Positions 24,933 through 36,239 of a stretch of DNA of 64,000 nt are shown here, piece by piece. The translations under genes were made by a program, and so were the position numbers. The notes under the pieces were generated by a model. The model saw only the letters and a program-made list of their open reading frames with translations. It was not told the DNA's origin and searched no databases. The stretch spans positions 3,559,001 through 3,623,000 of the forward strand of contig NC_089433.1 in assembly GCF_026210795.1 (NCBI RefSeq), written 5' to 3'. Numbering within the stretch: position 1 is the first letter of the stretch; each line of letters opens with the position of its first letter. This DNA is from Rhizophagus irregularis. Taxonomy: Eukaryota > Glomeromycota > Glomeromycetes > Glomerales > Glomeraceae.

Positions 24933-24940
24933 TATTTTGG
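24933..24940 (+). promoter_or_regulatory. TATTTTGG upstream element of BTB gene 3
   Basis: 98 nt before the ATG, in the same context as copy 1: CGATGCTGCGGAAT upstream, GGCGTAAAATGTATTGTGTA and CTACCGTA downstream. Confidence 0.5.
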
Positions 24941-25030
24941 ATGGTGGCGTAAAATGTATTGTGTACTACCGTACATCAATATTTAAGTTAACCAAACTTG
25001 AAACAAACTTTTTTTTTTTTAAAAAAAAAA

Positions 25031-26547
25031 ATGGTCGCTCAATTTTTTTCGAAATTAAGTCAAAATTATATTGAATTATTAAAAGACGATGAATATTATG
25101 ATGTCACAATTGAAGTTGGCGAAGACCCTAACGTAAAAATATTTCGTGCTCATATGAATATTTTATGCTATCGTTCACCATATTTGCGACGAGCCTTGGC
25201 TTCAAACAAAAAGAATAATGATAATGTTTTGTCTCATATCAAATTACCAAATGTATCTCCGGAAATCTTTCAAATAATTTTAGAGTAAGTTATATATTGA
25301 AATATACATAGCATTGAATATTCAAATTATAACTTTTATTTTTTTTTTATAATAGGTATACTTATGGTGGTATCCTTTCATTGGATGAAAAGGATACTTC
25401 AGACTTTATTAAAGTATTGGCTACTGCAGATATTCTTAGTCTTCAAGAACTAGTTGATTATTTACAAGTATATTTAATTGAAAATAAGTCCGAATGGTTG
25501 GAACAGCATTTTGAATATATTCAACAAATTAGTTCACAATCTAATAATTTATTAAAACTTCAAGAATTTTGTACAAATTTAATGGTTCAGTCTCCCGAGA
25601 AAGTACTTAAATCATTAGATTTTACTTCATTTCCTGAAAAATCTTTAATTTCACTTATTAAAAGTGATGATTTACAAATGAAAGAAATTGAAATATGGGA
25701 ACATGTATTAAAATGGGGACTTGCACAAAATCCAACTCTCATTCCAGATCCTAAAACTTGGTCTGATGATGATTTTAAAACAATGAAAAATACTCTACAA
25801 CATTGTTTATCCTTCGTTAGATTTTTTTGTTTATCACCAAAAGAATTTTCACAAAAACTTCGTCCATATCAAAAACTCTTAAATCAACAACTTTATGAAG
25901 ATTTATTAAACTTTTATTTAGATCCTGATAGTGTAACATCTCATAACATTCAACTTCCTAGAAAAATTAAAATTGATGAAAACATTGAAGAAGTTATTTG
26001 TTCACTAATCGTTAATTCTGGTATTATTTCAACTATTTCAAGGTGGATAGATAAAATAGTTATTAATAATAATAATTTTAATGAATCATATTTACCATAT
26101 AAATTTGAATTATTGTTAAGAGGAAGCCGAGATGGATTTACCCCCATAAAATTTCATGAATTATGTGATAATAAACCTAATACTGTTACATTTATTAAAA
26201 TAAAAGGAACAGAAGAAATCATTGGTGGGTATAATCCGGTAATATGGGAATCTCCTCAAAGTGCTTGTTGGTGTGAATCTAGTGATAGTTTTATTTTTTC
26301 TTTTAAAAATAAGAATAATTTTAAAGATGCAATTTTAAGTAAAATAGTATATTCTGAATATGCGTTATGGTTTGGTTCTGTAGCTGGTCCATATTTTGGT
26401 AGTGATATTGTTATATATTCTTCAAAAGAATCTGCAGATTATAACACCATTAAATATCGTAAAAGGCGTTATGAAAAAATGATAAGAGATTGTGTAGGTG
26501 AATTTGCAATAGAAGATTATGAAGTGTTTCATCTAATAAAGAAATAA
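25031..26547 (+). CDS. BTB/POZ-BACK-TLDc protein, copy 3 (2 exons)
   Basis: Exons 25031-25284 and 25356-26547 (71-nt phase-2 intron) give 481 residues. I chose the ATG at 25031 (MVAQFFSKLS), matching the other copies. The frame is open further upstream, but only through the poly-A leader. Exon 1 is nearly identical to copy 4 (RALASNKKNNDNVLSHIKL). The TLDc patch differs from all others: WESPQSACWCESSD and KIVYSEYALWFGSVAG. After the splice it has YTYGG where the others have YIYGG. Confidence 0.93.
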
Positions 26548-28090
26548 ATGTAGTAGTATTTAAAGGATGAATTTTATTTAAGCAAAAATAGAATAAATAC
26601 TGTATTTATACACATTATATGTAATGTATCATTGGAACAAAAAAATAAATAAATTATTATTGTATTTACGTTACTAACTCTCGTTATTAATAGAGATTCC
26701 GTTTTTACTCAAGTGTTCATTTATAAATTAATAAGTAAATTAGAATATTCGAATTTTGAGATTCGAATCTGTTATGAGATTAGAAATATACTGATATTCG
26801 ATTCATTCGAATGTTCCGATCGTAAAATACAATGCAAAATGTATTTTTTTTAATTTTTTTCAACTAAATAATAAAGAGTAGTGCTAAATCTCACCGGTGG
26901 TGATTTTCACCGAAATTTTTTTTAATTTATCTTATAAACCTATTACAATTTTTTAACGAAATTATTTAAAATAACTTAATGTAATGAAATTTTTATTTGC
27001 AAACTAAATACTAAAAGTTACACATTTATAATGATATTAATAATAATTTATTAATTAAAGATACGTTTTACTGATTAAAATATAACAATCTTTTATTTAT
27101 TTATTCATGGAAATAACAGAAACAAATAAACGTTTATTGATGATGACGTAATCGCAAAAACTAGAGTTCCAAAGATGGTTTTGGCAATTTGCATGTGGAT
27201 TTAATCAATAAAGGTAAGGACCATATGAATTCCATTCACCGTACTTGTTACCAAAGAAGGATAGTTGAAATTTGTGATAAACTATCATCTATTTATGGGT
27301 ATATTTTCTTTTATGGTCCTGATGGAACTAATGTAGGATGGAAGGGCAGTGTTTGTGGATAGTTGAGAGATGTTATTAAAAAAAATTTAGTTTTTTAAAA
27401 AATTTAGTTCTCTTGAAAAAATTTAGTTCTCTTGAAAAAATTTGTTTCTTTTTATTTTTATTTTTTTTTTAAAAAAAAAATTCGTTTATTTTCTCTTCAT
27501 ATAAATGTCTGCTTCAAATAATTTTGGAGGATTCACGTGAGAATTACTAATAGTAAAACTAAAATGAAATCTTTTTTATGTTACGTTTTTATATTTAAAG
27601 ATACATATTTTGTCATAACAAAAATTTAGATGATTGATTTAATTTATTATGTATGAAAATTCATCTTTGAAACAGTTTCTCGTATTGCTTACAGGGATGA
27701 AAACTAGCTGGATTGGCTTTTTAGGTATTTACTTATGTGTCAGAGGTGTGGATTGCTTTATCTTAATACACGATATAGTAAATTTAAGAGTGTTGTTAAT
27801 AATAAAATAAAAAGGGAAATTCGATTCGGATTGAATTTTTCATCCGATCGGATGGATTTTCGATCCGAGTTGAATTTCTTCTCCATTTTATAATTGAACC
27901 GGATTTTAATTTTACTATATTGCGCATTGGAGTAGAATCCGAAGTATATCTCAAAAAAATTCTAGACTTTAATTAATTAAATCTATGTATAATCGTCAAA
28001 ATGTGTCCATCCGTCGATCCTCGGATTGGAACTCTGTGGGTGTGATGGTGAAAATCTAAAAATCACACAGTAATATTTAAATACTTTAAA
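26548..28090. other. Intergenic DNA after BTB gene 3
   Basis: The first about 280 bp match the 3' flank of copies 4 and 6 (CGTTACTAACTCTCGTTAT, then TTCGAATTTTGAGATTCGAA). Further on are a coding-like island (27165-27362) and AT-rich DNA without genes; the block flank resumes near 28060. Confidence 0.5.
27165..27362 (+). other. Coding-like 65-codon island without a start codon
   Basis: An open frame between two stops with protein-like composition (HVDLINKGKDHMNSIHRTC, then YIFFYGPDGTNVGWKGSV), in AT-rich DNA. The nearest starts are a GTG and an internal ATG. Not recognised; probably an exon remnant. Confidence 0.25.
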
Positions 28091-28105
28091 TACTATAATA
28101 TAAAT

Positions 28106-28336
28106 TTTTTTTTTTTTTTTTTTTTTTTTGGTAAACGTATATAGTAATTTTATTAGTAAAAGTAACGCATCACAAATACATAATAATTTATAACAACAAT
28201 ACTTGAAATTCAAGATCATACAATCTTGAACCCCTCCATACCAAAGCCATGGGTTATCTAACCAAGGCGCGGATAAACATAACCAAAGATAAACTAAAAT
28301 AAAATTATTACATCTGTATGAAAACTATCCTAATCT
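28106..28336 (-). mobile_element. Poly-A retroposon (SINE or truncated LINE tail) with 15-bp target duplication
   Basis: The insert is flanked by exact TACTATAATATAAAT copies (28091-28105 and 28337-28351). The same word occurs once, uninterrupted, at 30763-30777 in the matching flank after copy 4. On the minus strand the insert ends in a run of more than 20 A, so it was reverse-transcribed from an RNA. Inside, GGTTCAAGATT resembles a pol III B box and TTGGTTAGATAAC a weak A box, about 35 nt apart, so a tRNA-derived SINE is possible. There is no coding sequence. Confidence 0.75.
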
Positions 28337-28351
28337 TACTATAATATAAAT

Positions 28352-28745
28352 TCGAATGAATTATATTCATCTAAACGCAAATATTACAATTAGTATAATT
28401 TTTTATTCAATCAGAAGTCCGTGTTTCCATTTTTTTTTGTCCCTTGATAAATTTATCCGAATTTTCCGTAATAGTACAAATGAAATAATTTTATCCTTCG
28501 TAATAAAATCGCCGATCACTATAGAGAGTTAGATTAGGATTTAGGACCACGAGTTATATATAGGTCAGGGGAGATCGGCACACATTGACTATTAGCTCTA
28601 CGCATTTTCTTCAGGGCCGGCACTATGTAATGCTGGTCGGCATTATCCACAAATGGAAGTGATCTACTTGATTTTGGCTCATTCAAAGCAAATAACCAAG
28701 ACCTGACCTTTCTATGGATAGCTCTAGATCCTGGTAGATTGTTCC
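28352..28745. repeat. Duplicated upstream flank of BTB gene 4
   Basis: From ATTCATCTAAACGCAAATAT onward this is shared with the region before copy 5 (31390-31780) and, shortened, with copy 7 (41590-41745) and an isolated copy at 53268-53403. It marks the 5' part of the duplicated block. Confidence 0.75.
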
Positions 28746-28753
28746 TATTTTGG
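28746..28753 (+). promoter_or_regulatory. TATTTTGG upstream element of BTB gene 4
   Basis: 115 nt before the ATG, followed by AAGTAAAG, ATCATCTGCAGTTGG, TACGTACTGCTTAACC and ATATGATATCTGAA. Copies 5 and 7 share this second promoter sub-type. Confidence 0.55.
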
Positions 28754-28860
28754 AAGTAAAGCCATCATCATCTGCAGTTGGTGTACGTACTGCTTAACCA
28801 TATATGATATCTGAAATAACTATAAATAATTTTTTTTTAAAAAAAAAGAAAAAAGAAAAA

Positions 28861-30372
28861 ATGGTTACTCAATTTTTTTCGAAATTAAGTCAAAATTATA
28901 TTGAATTATTAAAAGACGATGAATATTATGACGTCACAATTGAAGTTGGTGAAGACCCTAACGTAAAAATATTTCGTGCTCATATGAATATTTTATGCTA
29001 TCGTTCACCATATTTGCGACGAGCCTTGGCTTCAAACAAAAAGAATAATGACAATGTTTTGTCTCATATCAAATTACCAAATGTATCACCGGAAATCTTT
29101 CAAATAATTTTAGAGTAAGTTATATATTGTGATATACATAACATTGAATATTCAAATTATAATTTATATTTTTTTTATAATAGGTATATTTATGGTGGTA
29201 TCCTTTCATTGGATGAAAAGGACACTTCAGACCTTCTTAAAGTTTTGGCTACTGCAGATAAGCTTAGTCTTCAAGAGCTAGTTGATTATTTACAAGGATA
29301 TTTAATTGAAAATAAGTCCGAACGGCTAGAACAATATTTTGAATTTGCTCAACAAATTAGCTCAAATTCTAATAATTTATTAAAACTTCAAGAATTTTGT
29401 ACAAATTTAATGGTTCAGTCTCCCAAAAAAGTACTAAAATCATTAAATTTTACTTCACTTACTGAAAAATCTTTAATTTCGATTATTAAAAATGATGATT
29501 TACAAATGAAAGAAATTGAAGTATGGGAACATGTATTAAAATGGGGTCTTGCACAAAATCAAATTCTCATTCCAGATCCTAAAACTTGGTCTGATGATGA
29601 TTTTAAAACAATGAAAGATACTCTACAACATTGTTTATCCTTCGTTAGATTTTTTTGTTTATCACCAAAAGAATTTTCACAAAAAGTTCTTCCATATCAA
29701 AAACTCTTAAATCAACAACTTTATGAAGATATATTAAACTTTTATTTGGATCCTGAAAGTGTATCATCTCATAAAATTCAACTTCCTAGAAAAATTAAAA
29801 TTAATGAAAACATTGAAGAAATTATTTGTCCACGAATCGTTAATTCTGGTATTATTTCAACTATTTCAAAATGGATAGATAAAATAGTTATTAATGATAA
29901 CAATTTTAATGAAGCATATTTACCATATAAATTTGAATTATTGTTAAAAGGAAGCCGAGATGGATTTACCCCTAAAAAATTTCATGAATTATGTGATAAT
30001 AAACCTAATACTGTTACATTTATTAAAATAAAAGAAACAGAAGAAATTATTGGTGGGTATAATCCGGCAATATGGAAATCTTCTCCTAGTTCTTGGGGTA
30101 AAGCTAGTGATAGTTTTATTTTTTCTTTTAAAAATAAGAATAATTTTAAAGATGCAATTTTGAGTAATTTAGAAAATAAGGAATATGCATTTTGGTTCAG
30201 TTCTACAGCTGGTCCACATTTTGGTAATGATATTGTTATGTATGCTTCAAATGTATCTTCAGATTATAACTCCACTTTCTATCGTAAGTGTCGATATAAC
30301 AAAATGATAAGAGATCGTATAGGTAAATTTACTTTAGAAGATTATGAAGTGTTTCAAATAATAAAGAAATAA
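28861..30372 (+). CDS. BTB/POZ-BACK-TLDc protein, copy 4 (2 exons)
   Basis: Exons 28861-29114 and 29184-30372 (69-nt phase-2 intron) give 480 residues. The start is the ATG after a T-run/A-run leader; an upstream in-frame ATG at 28804 only extends through that leader. The BTB exon is almost the same as copy 3, while the TLDc patch (WKSSPSSWGKASD, NLENKEYAFWFSSTAG) matches copy 2 downstream of FKDAILS. It therefore looks mosaic. Family role as for copy 1. Confidence 0.93.
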
Positions 30373-30835
30373 ACGTAGTAATTAAGTATGAATTTTATTT
30401 AAGACAAAATTATAATAATAAATACTGGATTTATGCACATTATATGTATCATTGGAACAAAAAAATAAATAAATTATTACTATATTTACGTTACTAACTC
30501 TCGTTATGATTAATAGAGATTCCATTTGAAATTGGGTTACATTTATAAATTAAGTAAATTAGAATATTCGAATTTTGAGATCCGAATTTGTTATGAGATT
30601 AGAAAAATACTGAGATTCGATTCATTCGAATGTTTCGATTGTAAAATACAATGCAAAATGCATTTTTTTAATTTTTTCAACTATAAAATTATAATAAAAT
30701 CCATAATACGTAAAAGAAAAATAGTCTAAAACGCACATACAGTAATATTTAAATACTTGAAATACTATAATATAAATTCGAATGTCCATTTGAGATTTGA
30801 ATATCATGTGAGATTCGATAAACATTCATTGAGAT
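30373..30835. repeat. Duplicated 3' flank of BTB gene 4
   Basis: Shared with the flanks after copies 3 and 6 (TTCGAATTTTGAGATYCGAA, AAATACAATGCAAAATGCAT, TTTGAATATCATGTGAGATT). No gene. It ends at a MITE. Confidence 0.7.
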
Positions 30836-31257
30836 TAGGGATGGCAACGGTCGGTCACGGTCGGTTATCGGTCGGTCATAACCGGTTAAGGGCCTTTGAC
30901 CGACCGACCGTTTTGGCTGACCGTTTTTCTGACCGTTTGACCGACCGTTTAACCGACCGTTTAACTGTTTTTTTTAATGAATTTAATTAAGAAAAAACGT
31001 TAAAGTGTTTTTTTTTTGATTAAATCCACTAAAGAAATGTTATAACAACTTTTTTTATTGATTAAGTTCGTAAAAAAATTGTTAAATAATTAAATGGTCA
31101 GTTAACGGTCGGTTAAACGGTCGGTCAAACCAGTCGGTCAAACTGGTCGGTCAAACCGGTCGGTTAAACGGTCGGTCAGAAGCCTTTGACCGACCGATAT
31201 CGGTCACGGTCATAACCAGTCATGACCAGTTAATAACCGTAACCGTTGCCATCCCTA
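30836..31257. mobile_element. hAT-type MITE with TAGGGATGGCAACGG ends
   Basis: Begins TAGGGATGGCAACGGTCGG and ends with the inverse (CCGTTGCCATCCCTA). It is filled with CGGTCGGTCA words, so that the two halves are largely complementary. The flanks ATTGAGAT and ATTGAAAT form an 8-bp target duplication with one mismatch. The matching flank after copy 6 (about 41447-41470) lacks the insert. End sequence and 8-bp duplication fit the hAT superfamily; no transposase is present. A second copy lies at 60558. Confidence 0.82.
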
Positions 31258-31408
31258 ATTGAAATATGATTTATATTAGAATTTACATATTATATTTTTT
31301 TCAGATATTCGAATTTCGGACTTTCAAGTGGAAACTTTATCATGAAAAATATATCTAAATTAAAGTTTACATGTAAAGCGTAAGAGAATGAATTATATTC
31401 ATCTAAAC

Positions 31409-31780
31409 GCAAATATTGCAATTAGTGTAATTTGTTATAATTAATATACTCAATCGGAAGTCCGTGTTTCCATTTTTTTTTGTCCCTTAATAAATTTATC
31501 CGAATTTTCCGTAATAGTACAAATGAAATAATTTTATCCTTCGTAATAAATCGCCAATCAATCATAGCTTGTTGAACAGGACCCGGGACCCGAGTTATAT
31601 AGTATATATAGGTCAGGGGAGATCGGCACACATTTACTATTAGCCCTACGCATTTCTTCAAGACCGGCACTATGTAATGCTGGTCGGCATTATACACAAA
31701 TGGAAGTGATCTACCTGATTTTTTTTTTTTTTGGCTCATTCTAAGCAAATGACCAGGACATATGTATAGCTCTGGGTCCT
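31409..31780. repeat. Duplicated upstream flank of BTB gene 5
   Basis: Matches the flank before copy 4 (CAATCGGAAGTCCGTGTTTC, GTCCCTTAATAAATTTATCC, AGGGGAGATCGGCACACATT). No protein supported; the minus-strand frame over it is incidental. Confidence 0.7.
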
Positions 31781-31783
31781 GCC

Positions 31784-31791
31784 TATTTTGG
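31784..31791 (+). promoter_or_regulatory. TATTTTGG upstream element of BTB gene 5, displaced by a MITE
   Basis: 345 nt before the ATG. Removing the 220-bp MITE and its 7-bp target duplication puts it 118 nt upstream, as in copies 4 and 7. Confidence 0.55.
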
Positions 31792-31851
31792 AAGTAAAGC
31801 CGTCATCATCTGCAGTTGGGCGTACTGCTTAACCATATATGATATCTGAAA

Positions 31852-32071
31852 GAGAGCATAGTAAACATGTAGTGTATGGTTGGCTATGTATGTAGGGTAT
31901 GGTTAAACATCACATATAAAAGTATCACGTATCCGTGGTACAGAATAGAACGGTCTAGACCTTTCCTTATTTGGTAATAAACAATATAGATCTGTATGGA
32001 ACGCGTGTGAAATTTTGCATACCCTACATACATAGGTATGCATACACTACATGTTATCGTAACACCCTATC
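31852..32071. mobile_element. 220-bp MITE inserted in the promoter of BTB gene 5
   Basis: Copies 4 and 7 read GATATCTGAAA then CTATAAATAAT without interruption. Here TCTGAAA is present on both sides of the insert (31845-31851 and 32072-32078). The ends are imperfect inverted repeats: AACATGTAGTGTATGG and TATGTATGTAGGGTATGG on the left, with their complements on the right. The superfamily is uncertain; the duplication is 7-8 bp. Confidence 0.8.
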
Positions 32072-32128
32072 TCTGAAATAACTATAAATAATTCTTTTTT
32101 TTAAAAAAAAAAAGAAAAAAAGAAAAAA

Positions 32129-33641
32129 ATGGTTACTCAATTTTTTTCGAAATTAAGTCAAAATTATATTGAATTATTAAAAGACGATGAATATTATGAT
32201 GTCACAATTGAAGTTGGTGAAGACCCTAACGTAAAAATATTTCGTGCTCATATGAATATTTTGTGTTACCGTTCTCCATATTTACGACGAATATTAAAGT
32301 CCAACAAAAATAACAATGATAACGTTTTAACCCATATTAAATTATCAAACACATCACCGGAAATCTTTCAAATTGTATTAGAGTAAGTTAAATATCATGT
32401 TATATATAACTTTGAATATTCAAATTATAACTTTTATTTTTATAATTAGGTATATTTATGGAGGTATTCTTTCATTGGATGAAAAGGACATTTCAGACCT
32501 TCTTAAAGTTTTGGCTACTGCAGATAAACTTAGTCTTCAAGAGCTAGTTGATTATTTACAAGGATATTTAATTGAAAATAAGTCTGAACAGCTAGAACAA
32601 TATTTTGAATTTGCTCAACAAATTAGCTCAAATTCTAATAATTTATTAAAACTTCAAGAATTTTGTACAAATTTAATGGTTCAGTCTCCTGAGAAAGTTC
32701 TTAAATCATTAAATTTCACTTCATTTCCTGAAAAATCTTTAATTTCACTTATTAAAAGTAATGATTTACAAATGACAGAAATTGAAATATGGGAACATGT
32801 ATTAAAATGGGGACTTGCGCAAAATCCAACTCTCATTCCAGATCCTAAAACTTGGTCTGATGATGATTTTAAAACAATGAAGAATACTCTACAACATTGT
32901 TTACCCTTCGTTAGATTTTTTTGTTTATCACCAAAAGAATTTTCACAAAAAGTTCGTCCATATCAAAAACTCCTAAATCAACAACTTTATGAAGATTTAT
33001 TAAACTTTTATTTAGATCCTGAAAGTGTATCATCTCATAACATTCAACTTCCTAGAAAAATTAAAATTAATGAAAACATTGAAGAAGTTATTTGTTCACT
33101 AATCGTTAATTCTGGTATTGTTTCAACAATTTCAAGATGGATAGATAAAATAGTTATTAATGATAATAATTTTAATGAATCATATTTACCATATAAATTT
33201 GAATTATTGTTAAGAGGAAGTCGAGATGGATTTACTCCTAAAAAATTTCATGAATTATGTGATAATAAACCTAATACTGTTACATTCATTAAAATAAAAG
33301 GAACAGAAGAAATTATTGGTGGGTATAATCCAGTAATATGGGAAACCCCCCAAACGAGTTCTTGGGGTAAAACCAAAGATAGTTTTATTTTTTCTTTTAA
33401 AAATAAGAATAATTTTAAAGATGCAATTTTGAGCAAAGTAATAAATTCTAATTATGCACTATTGTTTAGTTCTATATCTGGTCCATATTTTGGTGGTGAT
33501 ATTAATATAAATGCTTCAAATGAATTTGTAAATTATGACACCACTGAATATTATATTAATTTTTATGAAAAAAAGATAAGAGATATTGAAGGTAAGTTTA
33601 TTGTAGAAGATTACGAAGTGTTTCAAATAATAAAAAAATAA
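32129..33641 (+). CDS. BTB/POZ-BACK-TLDc protein, copy 5 (2 exons)
   Basis: Exons 32129-32382 and 32450-33641 (67-nt phase-2 intron) give 481 residues. Exon 1 ends RILKSNKNNNDNVLTHIKL, closer to copies 6 and 7 than to 3 and 4. The BACK-like region carries KSNDLQMTEIEIWEHV. The TLDc patch is WETPQTSSWGKTKD and KVINSNYALLFSSISG, then ININASNEFVNYD. Domains intact. The promoter carries a MITE, so expression may differ from its siblings. Confidence 0.93.
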
Positions 33642-34965
33642 ATGTATTTTAAAGGATGAATTTTATTTAAGACAAAAATATAATAAATATTGTATTGATA
33701 CGCATTATATGTAACAAAGAAATAAATAAATTATTGCTATATTTACGTTACAAACTTTCAGTTATTAAATAGATTCCGTTTGAAATTATGATATTCAAAT
33801 GTTCATTTATAAATCAAGTAAATTAGAATATTCGATCATAGAATTTTGAGATCGAAATATACTATGAGATTTGAATATAAATTGCAATCTTAAGATATAA
33901 TGCAAAATGCTTTTGTTAATTTTTGAACTATTACTTTGATTTTTATAATAATTGAGATCCTATTAAAGTTCATAACACGTAAAAGGAAAAAATACTAGTC
34001 TAAAACGCACATACTGTATCCATTGAGATATTATACGAATTATATTAGAATTTACATCTCACATATTTTCAAATATTCGAATTTCAAGACTTTAAGTGGA
34101 AGATCTACCATAAAAAATATATCTAAATGTAACTTTGCTATGCAATGTCAAAAATTTACATATAAATTGTAAGGGAATTAACTAAACGCAAACGTTACAA
34201 TCAGTGTAATTTGTTAAAATTAATGCATTAAATTGGAAGTCAGTGTTTCAGAAGTTGTTTCTATCTCTAAACTGTGTTATCAAAGCCAACGTTTTTTTGA
34301 CCTTAATAATTTTATCAGAATATTCTGTAAATGAAATAGTTTATTTCCACTCATTAATTTGTATAAAAAAGTCCTTTGTAATAAATTTATCACCGATCAA
34401 TCATTAATTGCAATAGCTTGTGAACAATGATCTATCTTAATTATATGATTGTAAGAAAAACTTATTGTTCATTAAATTCATTATAATATTACTGCATATT
34501 AAAAATTTGAGAAAATCAATTTTCAAGGCTAAGAAATTTTGGATTTAATTTATATAAATTTATGATTTTACTTTAAATAAAAAGCTTTGCAATTAGTATA
34601 ATTACGAATTCATTAGATTTAATTGAAGTAAGCAAGATTTGTGATAGGATGATTAAAAAGCATAATTTCAATACGTATTATAGTTAACTTTCCAAGTTAG
34701 AGGCGATATTATTTAATACTTATAATAATTGTTAATTTAATTATAATTGATAGCTGTTTAAGTAATTATTATGTTTATTAAATTATCCAATTTTGTAACG
34801 CGCAAATTTAAATAACAATCGACATAAAAGGAGTTTAGGTTTGACGTTTTAGATAAATTTAGCGCCTTATAAAAAAGCTTAGATTTAAATAAAGGTGATG
34901 GAAATTCAATATGCTCGACCATTTATTGGTTCGATCAATAATTAAACTTAATTAACTTAATTAAG
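33642..34965. other. 3' flank of BTB gene 5 and AT-rich DNA
   Basis: The first about 750 bp are a diverged version of the duplicated 3' flank; the rest is AT-rich without a gene. Confidence 0.5.
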
Positions 34966-35312
34966 CCCTATAAAAATGAAATTGTGTTAAATTCGTTTAA
35001 TATTTGTGTTCATGTATAAAAACGTCTAAAAAAGCATCGTTTTATCTGATTTATGTCTTATTACAAAAGAACAAAAATTAAACAAAATGGTGCTTTTTTA
35101 GACATTATCACACGAGCACAAACTTTACAGAAACTTAAAGATCGTAGCGATGGCTTAATGCGCAGTAACTGCGTTATAAATACATAGTGACCACATTATG
35201 TAATCGTAAAGAAATTACATATATGCAGTTACTGCGCATTAAGCCATCGCTACGATCTTGCAGTTTCTGTAAAGAATATAAAACAAATTTAACACATCTC
35301 GTTTTTATAGGG
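34966..35312. mobile_element. 347-bp nested foldback element
   Basis: The outer ends CCCTATAAAAATG and its inverse (to 35312) continue as GTGTTAAATTCG/AATTTAACAC. Just inside, GTCTAAAAAAGCATCGTTT (about 35024-35042) has a near-complement at about 35083-35102. At the core a 50-bp inverted repeat (35123-35172 against 35225-35274) contains CGTAGCGATGGCTTAATGCG. A 4-bp TAAG flanks both ends. No coding sequence. Confidence 0.72.
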
Positions 35313-36070
35313 TAAGTGAGATGATGAATTTAATGAAAGGTTATACTGTAGATAAGAACTAAAAAATTTGAGGGGGAAGGAATAATTTAAACAAACATGA
35401 TATTTAACATATTAAAAATTTCAAGAAACTTCGGTAAATTGTGGAATATTCGGTACCACTCAATTTTAGAAAAAATAGGGGATGATTTAAACATATGTGA
35501 ACATATGTGTTTAAATATATAAAAAACAATAAATAATAAATAAATAATAATTGATAATATAAAATCATCCCGAATAGTATAAGTGTATAACTAACTATAA
35601 ATTAATTATAAATTAATTTTTATAGGAACTTTAGTTATAATTTTTTTGATTAAATCTATTGTTGTGAAAATAATATCATTAGATTATCTCACATAGAGCC
35701 TTTAGTTAAGATAAATTAATATACGGCTCTATAGGACCATCATGTACACGTTGTACCAATATTCTGCACGTCATGCTTAATATAGCGATTATAACGTGCT
35801 CAATATTATTAAATGCAAATTTATATAATTATGAAGTTTATAAAATACAGTATATGATTATAGATATTATTAAAAATGCATAAAATAAAAAAGATAATAT
35901 TTTAATATTAGCATAACAATCAAATATTCATAAAAATATATTATTCTTTCTTTTGACATTATTTATGTACTAAAAGATTCAATAAAGGTGATTTAGAAAG
36001 AGAAGAAGAAATAAACTAATAAAGTATAAAAAAAGTTTAATGATGGTCATTCTGATCCGTATATTAATAT
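35313..36070. other. AT-rich intergenic DNA
   Basis: No gene. TGCACGTCATGCTTAATATAG near 35766 resembles an arm of the palindrome at 36071, perhaps a broken copy. Confidence 0.4.
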
Positions 36071-36160
36071 TGTTATTGTACGGGCGTCATGCTTAATAAT
36101 GATCTGATGTGGCACTCCGTGCCACATCATACCATTATCAAGCACGTTCGTACAATAACA
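36071..36160. repeat. 90-bp near-perfect palindrome (MITE-like)
   Basis: TGTTATTGTACGGGCGT opens and ACGTTCGTACAATAACA closes the element. The centre is a perfect 10-bp stem with a TCC loop (GATGTGGCAC TCC GTGCCACATC, 36106-36128). A related GTTATTGTACGAATGTAC occurs near 53415. Confidence 0.75.
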
Positions 36161-36239
36161 TACAAATAATTTTAAAGGCATCATTTATAAAAAAAAAAAT
36201 CAACGCTTTCTTTTATGGGGATTTCTAAAATGCTAATTA

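Noticed and set aside
28804-28860. Upstream ATG for BTB gene 4
   Set aside because: The extension is only the T-run/A-run leader (a Phe-Leu-Lys run) and is not shared by the other copies.
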